Notes under the pieces: model-generated
Told to the model about the DNA's origin: nothing
What the model saw: the letters and a program-made list of their open reading frames with translations, nothing else
Database searches by the model: none
Program-made: the position numbers and the translations under genes
NCBI RefSeq assembly: GCF_963678975.1
Contig: NC_089281.1
Location: 2,775,926 to 2,839,925 of the forward strand
Direction of reading: 5' to 3'
DNA length: 64,000 bases
DNA from: Dysidea avara
Taxonomy: Eukaryota > Porifera > Demospongiae > Dictyoceratida > Dysideidae
Part shown: positions 1-10,772 of the stretch, piece after piece
Layout of the letters: every line of letters begins with the position of its first letter
Position numbering within the stretch: the first letter of the stretch is position 1

Positions 1-657
1 CATGGCATCCTGTTGACGTTCATGCATGTAACTTGGCCCACCTGTGAATGTTGATGGAAGGATAACCCAACAGCCTACATTGCTAGGGTCCCTGTCCCCA
101 TTAACAATTGCATCTCGGAGATCCTGATAGCAGTCAGCACGCTTTTGCTCACGCCTAAGAAATTGCAATTGTTCTGTTTCAATTTTGCAGTATGCATCTA
201 CCAAGAACTGTTGGAACAGTTGCTATGCCCTAAGTAACACAGATACATTTTGCTTTACCATAATGTGGTAGCAGTAATACACCAGGGCTGTCAATTTTTT
301 ATTGTTAGCTAGTTTAAGATTGATGTGCCATCCATCAGTACCATGAGAGAAAATCAGTGGGTACTGCAATGGATCATATCCTCTGTGTAGCTCTGAAATA
401 TGATGCAAACCACCATCCCTGTAGTGTAACACTATGTCCCTGTTGTGTGCATTTCCATTAGGCATCAACACACCCACCTCATCACACATTGGACTATTGT
501 ACCTCCTGGCATGCTCACCTGTAGGCCTCTTTGTTTCATTGATACTGTGGTTTTCCAGGTTCTTGCAATTCAAAACATCATGTGCTAATATTGTGCACTC
601 ACGCATGCACGGATTTTTAAATTTACGCAGTATACCGGTAAACCATGACATCATCAA
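1..657 (-). pseudogene. Helitron replicase/helicase N-terminal region, fragment
   Basis: Read on the minus strand this stretch gives the Helitron-like N-terminal domain of rolling-circle transposons. Recognisable pieces are RDIVLHYRDGGLHHISELH, then YPLIFSHGTDGWH, then LFQQFLVDAYCKIETEQL and VILPSTFTGGPSYMHER. Such a protein would nick and unwind transposon DNA in the nucleus. The frame is open from 657 to 226. A TAG at 223-225 falls where the family normally has a Gly-Arg pair, and the same frame then continues to the window edge. The copy is therefore broken and also cut by the window start. The matching upstream part of the protein lies at 2941-3818 on the same strand, separated by about 2.3 kb of unrelated DNA. 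Family assignment is confident; function is lost. Confidence 0.82.
549..588. repeat. 40-bp inverted repeat, left arm (partner 2881-2920)
   Basis: This 40-bp block, inside the Helitron fragment, matches the reverse complement of 2881-2920 at about 38 of 40 positions. The two arms enclose the 2.3-kb segment that separates the two Helitron pieces. Confidence 0.8.
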
Positions 658-689
658 TAAGGCATAGGTATAGCTGTGAACCTTCTCGT

Positions 690-1625
690 GCTAGTACTTA
701 TGGTGATGATACTAGATGGCAGATTGTGTGGCAAGAGGAAGTTATGAAATTATCTGATAAAGAAGTGGCCAGTAACTTATGAATTGATCCTACCACTGTG
801 CACAGAATTTACATGCTCTTTAGAACAAAAAGAGATGTAAACAAGAACCACCATATCCAGCTGAGAATGCATTTAGAAAGCTGGTACAGTTTTTTCTAGC
901 TCAATTACTGCTGACAAAGCCAGGAATATATGTTAGAGAAATCCAACTGGAGTTGGTAGGTGTAGTTGTAAGCTTGAGTTGTCTTTGTAAATACTTGCAC
1001 AAGACTGGCTTCACCCACCAATGGATGTCCAAATATGCAATTCAAAGAGATGAGGATCTAAGAAAGCAGCATGTTGATGATGTGTCTCTCTATACACTCC
1101 TGAAATGATGATATTTTTAGGAACTGATAGAAGAGATACTTCAAGAAGAAAAGGATACAGTATGAGAGGAAAACCAGCAAGGAACCAGCAGCTTTTATTC
1201 AGAGGTGAACATGTTTCAGTCATTTCATTCCTTTCCATTGAAGGAATTTTAGGCTGCAGTATAGTGTGGGATAGTGTGAATGGTAAAATATTTTATGATA
1301 TAACTCTAAAACATTTGGTAAATATTTTGATGGAGTAAACAAAAACAGTGTAGTCATCATGGATAACTGTTTTATTCACCACACAAAAGAAGTAGTTGAT
1401 GGAATTGAAGACACTGGTGCTATCTTGTACTTTCTGCCCTCTTACTCACCAGACTACAATCCCATTGAGAATACATTTTCTAAGGTAAAAACTGTAATGA
1501 AAAGTATGGAATTAGAGATGCAAGCTTTGGAAGATATTGATACAATAATCCATGCAGCATTCTCATCAGTATCTTCAAATGATTGTAAAGAATGGATTAA
1601 AGCATCTGATATTTACAGCATGTAA
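690..1625 (+). pseudogene. IS630/Tc1-mariner-type DDE transposase, broken
   Basis: The start reads as a winged-helix/HTH region (RWQIVWQEEVMKLSDKEVAS, then IDPTTVHRI). It is interrupted by TGA at 780-782, where the family has a short loop. Later frames give DRRDTSRRKGYSMRGKPARN (about 1126-1185), VVIMDNCFIHH (about 1350-1385) and FLPSYSPDYNPIENTF (about 1430-1480). These are the RNase-H-fold transposase blocks with the second Asp and the final Glu. The usual first catalytic block (V/L-DETG) reads FLGTDRRD, so the first acidic residue appears deleted. At least one frameshift separates the HTH half from the catalytic half, and a TAA at about 1336-1338 breaks the catalytic half again. The element is dead. 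Terminal repeats were not identified. Confidence 0.8.
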
Positions 1626-1649
1626 ACACATACACACAATAACAATGTT

Positions 1650-1942
1650 CAGGGGTTAATCTAGGAGGGGTGGGAGGGGGCACAGGCCCCTCCTGGGTTA
1701 ACTATTGTCCCCCCCCTAGGTTTATACCTAAAGCCTTGAGAAATGGAAAGGTTTAATTGATCCCAAAGTTGTATAATTGAATGGTCAATATTCAGTGGCA
1801 TCACAATAAAATTTTACCAAAATTGAGTATATTTACACCTAAATTTTCAAAACTTTCCTGGGGTAGCATGCCCCCAGACTCACCTAGAATCCGAAGCGGC
1901 TTACTTTGCCCCCTCTAGCTTAATATTCTGGGTTGAACCCTG
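1650..1942. mobile_element. Small G-rich-ended non-autonomous DNA element (putative)
   Basis: The left end begins CAGGGGTTAATCTAGGAGGGG and the right end, read in reverse, begins CAGGGTTCAACCCAG with a later CTAGAGGGGGC. The ends thus look like degenerate terminal inverted repeats. ATGTT occurs immediately on both sides (1645-1649 and 1943-1947), a possible target duplication. No coding capacity is seen. Several elements in the window share this style of G-rich ends. Confidence 0.45.
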
Positions 1943-2880
1943 ATGTTGTAAACACAAATTACAGTGTATACATAGTCACAATAACAACACTTGTCACCAC
2001 TACTCTCGCTTAGTTAAGTTTACACAAAGTCCTGAAAATTTCACCTTTTTGCTCTTTGAGCTCTTCTTCTAAACTACCTTTTCAGCACACTCAATTGACT
2101 AAGACGTTTGCCCCTAATCTCTGCAGCTTTTTCAGGTGGAGGTTGACTTTCACTTGTACTTGCAATAACAGTTTGTTGAAATGAAGGAGACTGTGTAGTA
2201 CTGACATGTGGTTGTGATGGGTTGAAGGCTGCCTTAACCAAAGTACTTGCTGTAGAGATAGTGGTTTGCGCTACATCATCATCCATTTGCTTTTGCTTCT
2301 TTTGGGCTGGTGCAACACCAGTAATCAGGGGAGTTCATGGTGGATCTTGTTTACTTGCACGAATACCATTTTGAATCATTCATGTCTATTACTAGATATA
2401 GTGCATGCTTTTCTAATGATTGTACATATCTAGCCATGAGGTGATCACATGCATGATGTCTCAAAATACATAGCATTGAGTGCAAGACTGTATAGGAAAT
2501 GACTAAGACTTTAAATAGGATGTAGCTATGTAGCAGGGATTCTAATTAGAAAACACATTATATAATCACATGATCACATGTGTAGTAACTGTTGCTGTTG
2601 TGCGTGTAACGTGTCATCATTATTCTGTTAATCATGCTGAGTCATTCTTCCCGACTGTACGAACTTCGTACTCATCTTTAAGACAGATGTCCAAAGTTAT
2701 TCATTGACTGCTGACCTTCAAGATGAGAACCAAGAATACTGTTTATGCATCTTTACTGCCAAAGGGACCCTGGTGTAGGGGGAGGCTAGTGTGTTAAAAT
2801 GTTAAAGTTGTGGCATCCACTTGATATCAAGTGAAAATTAGCTAGCCTAATAAGTCTATTAATAATACAATTGGTTTTTG
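1943..2880. other. Non-coding stretch without recognised gene
   Basis: Apart from the doubtful frame at 2074-2286 this is AT-rich DNA with no RNA gene, long open frame or clear repeat boundary. Confidence 0.5.
2074..2286 (-). CDS. Unrecognised Ser/Thr/Gln-rich reading frame
   Basis: An ATG at 2286 opens 70 codons rich in Ser, Thr, Gln and Pro, ending GKRLSQLSVLKR and a stop. Codons upstream of the ATG stay open for about 15 residues (GVAPAQKKQKQ), so this could be the C-terminal tail of an older transposon protein rather than a gene of its own. No family is recognised. It lies between two Helitron fragments, inside the segment bounded by the 40-bp inverted repeat. Confidence 0.2.
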   Translation of the reverse strand: MDDDVAQTTISTASTLVKAAFNPSQPHVSTTQSPSFQQTVIASTSESQPPPEKAAEIRGKRLSQLSVLKR

Positions 2881-3818
2881 TTAGCGCATGATGTTTTGAA
2901 TTGCAAGAAACTGGAAAACCGCTATAACAACTCTGATGTTTGTTGGGACATCCTGTTGGTCAAATAAGTTCGTAGCCACTTTAAACAGTTGCACATAGTG
3001 ATTGTCATTATGCAATAGCTGGTTGATATTGCTAACTATGTCTGGCCTTAAATCACCAACTATTTGACACCTACCTGTGACTCCTGATTGTCAATGAAAT
3101 AAATTTGACAAAATTTTGGAGACTCACCCATTGATGGAACCATTCTACCAATCCGATGGTATACGTACCTGACCCTGTATTTCAAAGGAAGGATTAAAGC
3201 CAGGAATTGTCACCTCATTACAACCAAAGCTGGTCATTTGAAATGCGGAATTATATTTATGTATGTTTGTCAAAAAATGTTTGCTGTCACTGTCTGTACC
3301 TTCATACAGGTATTGCAAGAAAGGCTGTGGTTGAGGAATGGTTCCAGTTGGACATTGCCTTTAGAACAGCAAAATGACTCAGTCTGACAGTCTCCCCAGG
3401 AAATTTCAACACCCCACAATGTGAACACTCTACACTAAGTGTGCCTACATCAGTAGTGTTATAAAACTTGTCTGGCTGATAATTAACGGCCATTAAGCTA
3501 GGTAGTCTACTGGCACTTACTTGTTGTCCGTTTGTCGGCGAGCAGTTGTATCACATTGTGTTCTTCTAATCTGCCATCAAGATCTAGATGGGCAAGATGA
3601 TGAGCTTCTGCATCACGTTGTTGTCTCCTGTCTAGGTAATCTTCACTCAGTAGTCCAGTCTGTTCACACGAGACAGTGGTAGTAGATGCTGCCAGCTGAC
3701 GTCACTCATGTTGCCTGTTTACATGCTGCTGTTGCTTCACTGGATCCAGTCTTTGACATTGCTTAGGTCTTTTTGCTTGAGAAGCACGAAATGAAGAAGA
3801 ACGCTTTCGCTTTGGCAT
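2881..3818 (-). pseudogene. Helitron replicase N-terminus, second fragment
   Basis: On the minus strand an ATG at 3816-3818 starts MPKRKRSSSFRASQAKRPK, a basic, nuclear-type N-terminus. A TGA follows near 3700. At 3493-3302 comes a zinc-binding-like segment (CSHCGVLKFPGETVRLSH). From about 3260 to 2941 broken frames give FQMTSFGCNEVTIPGFNP, FEIQGQVRIPSDW and NIRVVI, the usual order upstream of the Helitron-like N domain. The natural continuation (KRPTGEHARRYNSP) is found at about 470-540. The two fragments were therefore once one gene. Several stops and frameshifts make it non-functional. Confidence 0.72.
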
Positions 3819-3954
3819 TTTCACACTTCAAAGATTTTGAATTTGAATGATGTGCCGTAAAATTCTGATCATCAAGTGTAAAAGTTGTGTGACATAAAAA
3901 GGTGGGTTTGACAGGAATGTAAAAAAAATTTACACTGAAAAGGTTGCCAGAGCA

Positions 3955-4375
3955 AATAAAGAGAAAAAGGAATAGACTCTACCTGGATTTGAACTTGGGA
4001 CCTTGTATTTATGGAGTGCGTGACCTGCGTGCGTGAGAATTATCTAACAGTACCAGTCAGCCTTAAAAACAATCTTATAAAGGCATGCATAGGTTGACTG
4101 GCATAGTTGTTTACTTGCGGTTTGCATGCGGTTTGTAGAAAGAATTCAAGCGAGTTTTTGCTCTACATCCTTGCACTAAACACCCTGTAAATGATGAGCG
4201 ATGGCAGCTAGAAGCTTCATTTAAACGCTAGGTTATTCCTAGATGATGAGCGCTTTGTTTGGTGCCAAAACTGCTTCAATTGATGCAGCAACTGGCAAGA
4301 AGAATGCGTGAACTCAAATGGAATGCAGACAGACAGATGGACGGAAGATGGCTTTTCAGCTTTATATATATATAG
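3955..4375 (-). repeat. tRNA-derived SINE-like repeat
   Basis: The minus strand of 3955-4075 carries a tRNA-like head: a degenerate A-box region (GACTGGTACTGTTAGATAA) and a clear B box (AGTTCAAATCC). 4080-4375 contains a region ending in GACAGACAGATGGACGG followed by TATATATATAGATA, the kind of sequence found in SINE/MITE tails. It does not fold as a normal tRNA with a plausible anticodon arm, so it is called a SINE. Whether head and tail belong to one insertion is uncertain. Confidence 0.45.
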
Positions 4376-6054
4376 ATACTTCACTAACCCCGTTTGTAAT
4401 GTTAGTAATGTATGGATTTACATCTTGCTTGTCCATTGGATTTGATGCACTCCTGGTATGATATGCAAGCCATTCTTTCTAAAGATGATATCAAAGGTTT
4501 CCCAGAAAGATTATCCAGAAATTAACATGTAAAAATGGCCATAAGGTTCAGATCTGTGATGGCACTATCTCTAAAAATGCATGTCATGAGGAGTGTTATG
4601 TATGTCAAAAGTTTCATGGTTTTTAAAATAATCACATAGTTAGTGGTTTAGTTTGCTACAGATTAGCTCCAATAGTAGGAGTGCAATTAATCCCAAATCA
4701 CATGGTTTATTTTTGTAATTACACTGTATAGTAACCAGTGATATAAAAGAATCACAAAAGTGAAATGATATAATAAGTAGCCAATCAAAAAAGTAGCCTA
4801 TTAAGTGCAACAATTATTGACATTGAGCAGCAAATCAAATTGTTAAGTTAACACGTGAAGCCTTTCAAGTGCACCACGTAGTATCGCAAGTGGCCGATCA
4901 GTTTTTAAAGTGCTGTAACAATGATGTTAATTATATAGTTAACTTGAGATATATAGTACTACATGAAGGGTGGTCACCATGTGATTAGTAGGCAATCACA
5001 CACATTTTTTTGTGCAAATTAGGGAATAATTGTACTCAAACTGCTAAAATTTCACCCTGAGCAATTTTGACAGCTACGTGTACAATTATACTCAAATGTG
5101 TGTGATTACCTGTATGAAGTGCACATTTTTAGTTGTGTTGCTATACAGATTTTTGAGGGATGTACTTTTCACAGATTTCATGGTAACAGCAATGTTTCAT
5201 CCTCGAAAATTATTATAATACCTTAAACTTAACACAAAACTGATATTCAAACTCCTTTTCCCTTGTGGCTTCAAAGTGATTGTAGCTACCATCACATAGT
5301 AGTAGGGATCTGCTAAAATGTATGTTGCTGCCCATAAAACCATCATAAACACAATCTATCTGTCGATCTTACACAATGAAAAGCACTTTTTAAGAACTAC
5401 TAACCCTAGGTATAGCCTTACAGAAGAATGAATATTCAGTCGTGGCTGCATATGACTGAAGTTGGAATTAAATCTCCAATAGTAGTTGATGACCTCCCTT
5501 GTTTTATTCCTTGTTATTCCTACTCGAAAGTATGATTAATAATTTTCTTATACTTGTAACATGGGCAATGAAGGCTTTGCCTGATATGTACGCCAGACAA
5601 CCCAAGGGTTGAGGGCATACATACGATCCATAGCTGGCTAATAGCCTGCGCCAGGTGATCAATCACTCAAGCAGATACAAGTACAACCACTGGATGTATT
5701 GTATATGCATGCCTGAAACATTTAAATGTGGGTCAGCAGCTGGTATATGCATTCTGGCAATGTTTGGCTATGATTGGCTATGATGAATAAACAAATTATA
5801 GAGAATTTTGGTTACGCAAGTGTAATGTTTTAATCAGTGCTGTTGAATTGTAAAGGCTTAGATGAGTAAGCATGCTTGTAGAGTAGTTATTTCTTGTAGA
5901 GTGGTAATTTCGTGCTATCAGTAGTGTGGATGTGGTCTGTATTCGGAAACGTGTGAAAACACTTGCTATAGCACTACAAAATGCTTTCCGTCTGAGTGGT
6001 TCATGGCCAAATCAAAGTCATGCATACTATTCACGTGAGTACTAATCAGCGCTT
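4376..6054. other. Non-coding, dispersed-repeat DNA
   Basis: No credible reading frame or RNA gene is seen. 5460-5530 resembles part of the dispersed repeat annotated at 9287-9670. 5570-5640 is a degenerate member of the hairpin family seen best at 10031-10094. Confidence 0.5.
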
Positions 6055-6375
6055 CTAATACTGTTCTTGTAACGCTTTGTGACCAGCTGAACACAGCTGA
6101 AAGCAAAGTGTAATGGCCACTTCACTTTCGAGTCAGTAATTAATAGCTGGGGTGCATGTTCAGACGAAAACATTAACTCTGGCACCATCGTTTCTTTTTA
6201 TACGGTATGTGTGGGTTCACCAGTCATAATAATGTTACAAAAAAAGTAAACAAACAAATATAAGGAAAACTTAGGAATTTTAAGTTTGATTAAGGATCAT
6301 AGAGGGAGGTTGCCTATACCTGCAGATATACTAGTGAACATTTAATCTCTAATTCAGTCTGGGTATAGGCATTAA
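6055..6375 (-). repeat. Dispersed repeat family R1, minus orientation
   Basis: The reverse complement of this block matches 9287-9578 almost throughout. It begins near CACTAGTATATCTGCAGG, passes a TTTTCCTTATATTTGTTTG section, and ends in a CATTACACTTTGCTTTCAGC section. Further partial copies lie at 14600-15090, 22690-22915, 29290-29400, 31905-32245 and 38780-38880. No coding potential is seen; it is probably a non-autonomous mobile element. Confidence 0.6.
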
Positions 6376-6479
6376 GGCCAAAATTGATTTCTGCAATCAA
6401 TCCGGTCACCACAGAAAATACTGACGATTTCCGTAGAGAAGCCATCTATTTCACTATCACGAATTGACACCTTGAGCTA

Positions 6480-6880
6480 TCAGCAAAAAGAAATGGGACA
6501 CAAAAGAGGACAAAGGTAAGCCCATGATGTGTGCATTGTATGTACTGTGATATACCAAAAGGCATATCTCAGGACGAAGTGATATCGAACAGTGACAAAA
6601 TCAAGCCCATAGCCTTATCCGTTCTTGAGTTATGCTTGTTTGAGGTATCAGGCAGGCAGGTGGGCAGGCAGGATAATTTATTTTAAATTTCATAACAATT
6701 TTATTGGAAGCATTTAGGGTCATACTGAAGGCACTTTTGGGCTTGGTTACCTAACCAATACTGTCAAGGCACCAGGATGGTATATGTGAAGCTGGTTTTT
6801 GGGTGATATTTTTGACCAGAAAACCCCAAATCTCCATGATCCCTAATATACAGTACAATATAATTGCTGCCCAGTTGTAG
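6480..6880 (+). repeat. Dispersed repeat family R2
   Basis: This block contains a CAGG-rich section (CAGGCAGGCAGGTGGGCAGG) followed by TTTTATTGGAAGCATT, AAGGCACTTTTGGGCTTGG and GCACCAGGATGGTAT. The same order recurs at 9640-9830. Its left part (GACAAAGGTAAGCCCATGATG) also recurs near 22815. Confidence 0.55.
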
Positions 6881-7098
6881 CCCGGGCTACATTCAGATGT
6901 GATACAGGTAAGTTGCGAACTGGGCTATGTTGTGAATGTAACCTGGGAAGTTCCCTTGATCTGAGGTATGAAAGTGTTAAGTGTTACATCTTAATGTAAT
7001 TATGTACTGCTTATGATGAGCACACTATACTGTAAACTGTACAACATGCTTCCAGCGAAATACTAGAGTGATGCAACTTATTCCTTCACTACATTCAG

Positions 7099-7522
7099 GT
7101 ACTAGTCTACTAATAGTAGCTACACTAACAGTGAGGGATGTGTTGGGAAACAGTCCAGTATTACAAGGATTGTCTGAACTATTTGCTATACATAAACTGG
7201 TTCCCTATCTCAACACTGAAGGGGCACAGGCGTTCATTAATGCCAAGAACATGCGCCAGTGAGTAACTGTGTGTGTTGTTGTTTATTGTTGAATGTATTC
7301 ATGTGCTCCAGGCCTGGAGGAGGATTGGCACTAATTCCCAGTGGAGTAGAGATATCAATGAGAGGTCTACTATATGTACTGGAGTGTGTGTGCACCAGAT
7401 CATCACTACACTCGTGTACTACACTGGACCATATTGAGACCAGCCAACAAACTTTATTGGAGTGTGTTAATCTTCACCGTCATGTTCCTTCTAATGTCAC
7501 AGTGAATTTCTTGAATACATAA
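7099..7522 (+). CDS. NSF-like AAA ATPase, last two exons (partial copy)
   Basis: Two exons, 7099-7258 and 7312-7522, are joined across a 53-nt intron (CA|GTGAGT ... CTCCAG|GC) without breaking the frame. They encode about 123 residues. The first exon gives TSLLIVATLTVRDVLGNSP ... HKLVPYLNTEGAQAFINAK, which matches the layout of the second ATPase domain (D2) of NSF: a strand ending in an ATT/AT-T sensor region, then an L/V-rich helix. The second gives MRGLLYVLECVCTR, resembling the C-terminal small helical domain, and ends at a normal stop after VNFLNT. NSF disassembles SNARE complexes in the cytosol. No exons for the Walker A/B part are seen upstream in this copy, so it is a partial duplicate. 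It is the only copy in the window whose last two exons are both open. Distant resemblance to another AAA protein is possible. Confidence 0.55.
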
Positions 7523-9146
7523 TTAGATGCTAGTGTTACAACAAAATGAAATACTTGAATATGATTAGCTGCTTACAAACCTCTAAATGCTACAATCAAA
7601 ACACAACAATTGCACACCTATTACACCAGTAATACATGAGTATTAATGGATAGTAAACAGCATACTGATTAGAGGGAGGTATATATGGTGTGGACACTGC
7701 ATTTTTCAATTTGAAGACACAAGTCAGGATTTTTGCTTGGGGGCCACAATGTAGAGCCCTCGGGTTACTAAATTCTGAGTAATGCCACTGCTGCAGGGTT
7801 CTATTCTAGATGGTAACCTAAGGAAATTATGCCTAACTATTGGCTATCAGACTACTGCAGCTATCATGCATGTGTGTGCGCGCGTGCGTGTGTGTGTGTG
7901 AGTGAATCTATAATGGTACTTATAGTGGCTAGTTTATTTGGGTTAAGGCTTAGTCTGCTGTGTTCATCTCCCTTATAAGGGATAATGTCTATCATCTTGT
8001 ATACCACACATTACATGTAAGTGCTAACCATAAAAACCAACTAATATACATACGCACTGTATGTATAACTCTGGCCAATCAATGTGAGATACTGATTGGT
8101 ATGTAACATTTATACAGTATTTGTATGTCATGCTCCTGTATGTTGATATAACTTATATATATATACTGGTATAGGTTGTCTCTCACATAGTACAATTTTA
8201 GCCTAACCTTCAATATATGTATGTATCATTGTCACACCTCAGATCAAAGGAAAGCCAGTGCAAATATTATATCATGTAATTATTACACTGGTTCAGGAAT
8301 TTTAATGAGATATATGCACTTATCTCGTTAACTCAAGATATTGCACAGTTATCTGTGCATATATCACAATAACTCATTACAAGATATCCTCAGATATTTT
8401 GATGTCCTTTGCTATCTCTGTGCCATAACATATTGAGATCAATTGTGGATTAAGTTTCTTCGTATGCCCAATGTAAATATATTCGTGAAGCATGCCAGCA
8501 GTTTTCCACATGTTCAGGTGATTTAGTTGTACCACAGGCACTCATGCTTTGCTTGATATATAAACACAAGGCACCCATAGAAGCGACCTTGTGCAAAGCA
8601 AGCCCATGCTCCTCCATAGGCAGGGCAGATAGCTAAGATGATGCACCCTTTTTTCACTGGCTAAAGAGAAAGTACATTGCAAATTAATAGACAGCTGGGT
8701 ACGCAATTCAGCAGCCAAAGCACTTTGTTTCTGTTGTTTGATGGTAATGATCTCCAATATGTTATGGCGGTGAATATCACAAATTGATAGGCTGTTGTTT
8801 AGGGATCAATTCCATTAAGGGAAGAGTCACCTTCAGGGAGGCAACAAACTCATCATCAGAGCACTTCTATAAATATCTAATACCCAGCCCACCAAGCACG
8901 TTCTCGTTCATTTATGCTGTGATCAGTTAAGGCTGGAATAAACCAGTGAGACAATTCCTCCTCCAGTGGAATAAGGAGAACAGGTAAGTCGGGTATGGTA
9001 CACATGAAATACGTTGAAGTCCATGTACAAAACCACAGTAAGCAGCAGTAGGGTATACCTTTGCAATTTCACTGAGCTGATGAACAGACTTCAACCAGTA
9101 GTCCATCTTCTCCTTCATGTATTGCTCAGTGAAGGAACAACTCCCC
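7523..9146. other. AT-rich non-coding DNA shared with the 39.7-42.6 kb region
   Basis: No gene is recognised. 7540-8500 resembles 39720-42400 in patches, for example the lead-up to CCTCAGATCAAAGGAAAGCC at 8237 and the degenerate copy at 42230. A short alternating purine/pyrimidine tract lies at about 7865-7900 (TGTGTGCGCGCGTGCGTGTG). Confidence 0.5.
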
Positions 9147-9205
9147 AATGCTGCACTGAGTAATGCTGCACTGAGCAATGCTGCACTGAGCAATGCTGCA
9201 CTGAG
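9147..9205. repeat. 15-bp minisatellite, about 4 copies
   Basis: The unit AATGCTGCACTGAGC is repeated nearly four times with one base change. On the minus strand it reads as LSAAL repeats, but the frame there has no other support as a gene. Confidence 0.85.
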
Positions 9206-9286
9206 AAGACATCTCTATCACATTGACTTCAGTGTAGCACTAGTACTCACTAAGTAAGGATATAGACCGAGTCAAGGATTAAATGT

Positions 9287-9670
9287 CCACTAGTACATCT
9301 GCAGGTGTAGTCGACCTTGTTTTCCTACTCATACTTAAAATTTTTAATTTTTCCTTATACTTGTTTGTTTACTTCATTATTATAACTAGTAAACCCTCAC
9401 ACACTGCATTAAAAGAAAGGATGGCATGCACCAGAGGTAATGTTTTTGACTGAACACACCCCAACTATCAATTACTGACTTGAAAGTGAAGCGGCCATTA
9501 TGCTTTGCTTTCAGCTATACTCAGCCCATTGCATACATAGCATTACAAATGAAGAACAATAAGAGAAGCGCCTCTACATTCAATCCAGTCTCCATGGAAA
9601 TACAAACAATTTCCGTTAATGTAGGCAAGCCATCTTGCTATAGCAGCAGGCAGGCAGTCAATTTCATTAA
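9287..9670 (+). repeat. Dispersed repeat family R1, plus orientation
   Basis: This is the plus-orientation partner of 6055-6375, starting near CACTAGTACATCTGCAGG and running through a CATTATGCTTTGCTTTCAGC section. It is directly followed by an R2-like block (9640-9850). Confidence 0.6.
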
Positions 9671-10030
9671 ATAAAATTTTTGTAGCAATTTATTGGAAGC
9701 ATCTTGAAGGCACTTTTGAGCTTGGTTATACTTTACTGCCAAGGCACCAGGATGGTATTGTGAAGCTGGTTTTTTGGTGATATTTTTGGCCAGAAAAACC
9801 CAAACCTCCATGATCCCTAATATACATACAGTACTACCATACTGTATAATAATTGGAATTGATCTGAAACTTTGATATAGTAACTATAATAACTTCTTCA
9901 AAGGTTCTGGACAAACATCAAAAGTAGTCTCAAAGTTAAAAGTAACTTTAGAGGCATAATTACTAAGTTAAAAGTGACTTCAAAGTGTCACAAAGCACAC
10001 AATAGTTGTAACATGTATATTTGTGGTCCA

Positions 10031-10094
10031 CCTGATATGTCTACCCTCAGCCCTTAGGCCATAAAACCTGAGGGCTGAGGGTAGACATATCAGG
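10031..10094. repeat. Perfect 24-bp hairpin (inverted repeat)
   Basis: Arms 10031-10054 and 10071-10094 are exact reverse complements, beginning CCTGATATGTCTACCC, around a 16-nt loop. The outer flanks (GGTCCA / CAGACC) extend the stem imperfectly. Degenerate relatives lie near 5575-5635, 15222-15308, 19935-19985 and 41505-41575. Confidence 0.9.
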
Positions 10095-10772
10095 CAGACC
10101 ACCCATACCCATTTTACAACCATAAAATGTACATATGGTACACACATGCAAAAACATACCATATGTAATGTACATATCAGGAAACATTAGGGATCTCATT
10201 ATATTTATAGCAAGATTTCTGTTTTATGGTTGCTCAGGAGAATATTGTATGACACATGTTTCAAAGCTGTTTATGATGAACACATTATACTGCAAACTGT
10301 ACACTAGTCTCTTCCACTATACATCAGTGATGTTGCTATAAAGTCAGTTCTTTATAATAGAGCAGTCCAAGCAGTATCTACAAGGGTTGTCTACAACAGT
10401 GGGCTGTGGTCAAGATTAGTTATTAGACTTTTACTCAGGGACCAACCCTCAATAGTAGCCATACTTGAGTGGTGCCACAATTGATTTGGAAATAAGAGCT
10501 TAAACATTGTTTACTGATCAATTTTAAATAGTCACTGCATCGATATTTTGAACAACCATATATAAAATTAACTTTTTATTTTGATGTCATTTAATGTGAT
10601 TTCATGACCTCAGAATCTGTTATTGCCATACAAGGTAGACTAGAGGAATCATCCGCCTATGTAGTTAACAACATAACTCATCATCAATGCACACATTTAT
10701 GTACATATCAATTGTTACACACAGACAACGCAGACTATTCTGTGCTCAAGCAGCAGCAGTGGTTGATATACT

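Noticed and set aside
3955-4075. Possible tRNA gene (also 18667, 41885 and 50736)
   Set aside because: A and B boxes are present but no complete cloverleaf with a sensible anticodon arm and acceptor stem; all are better explained as tRNA-derived SINEs.
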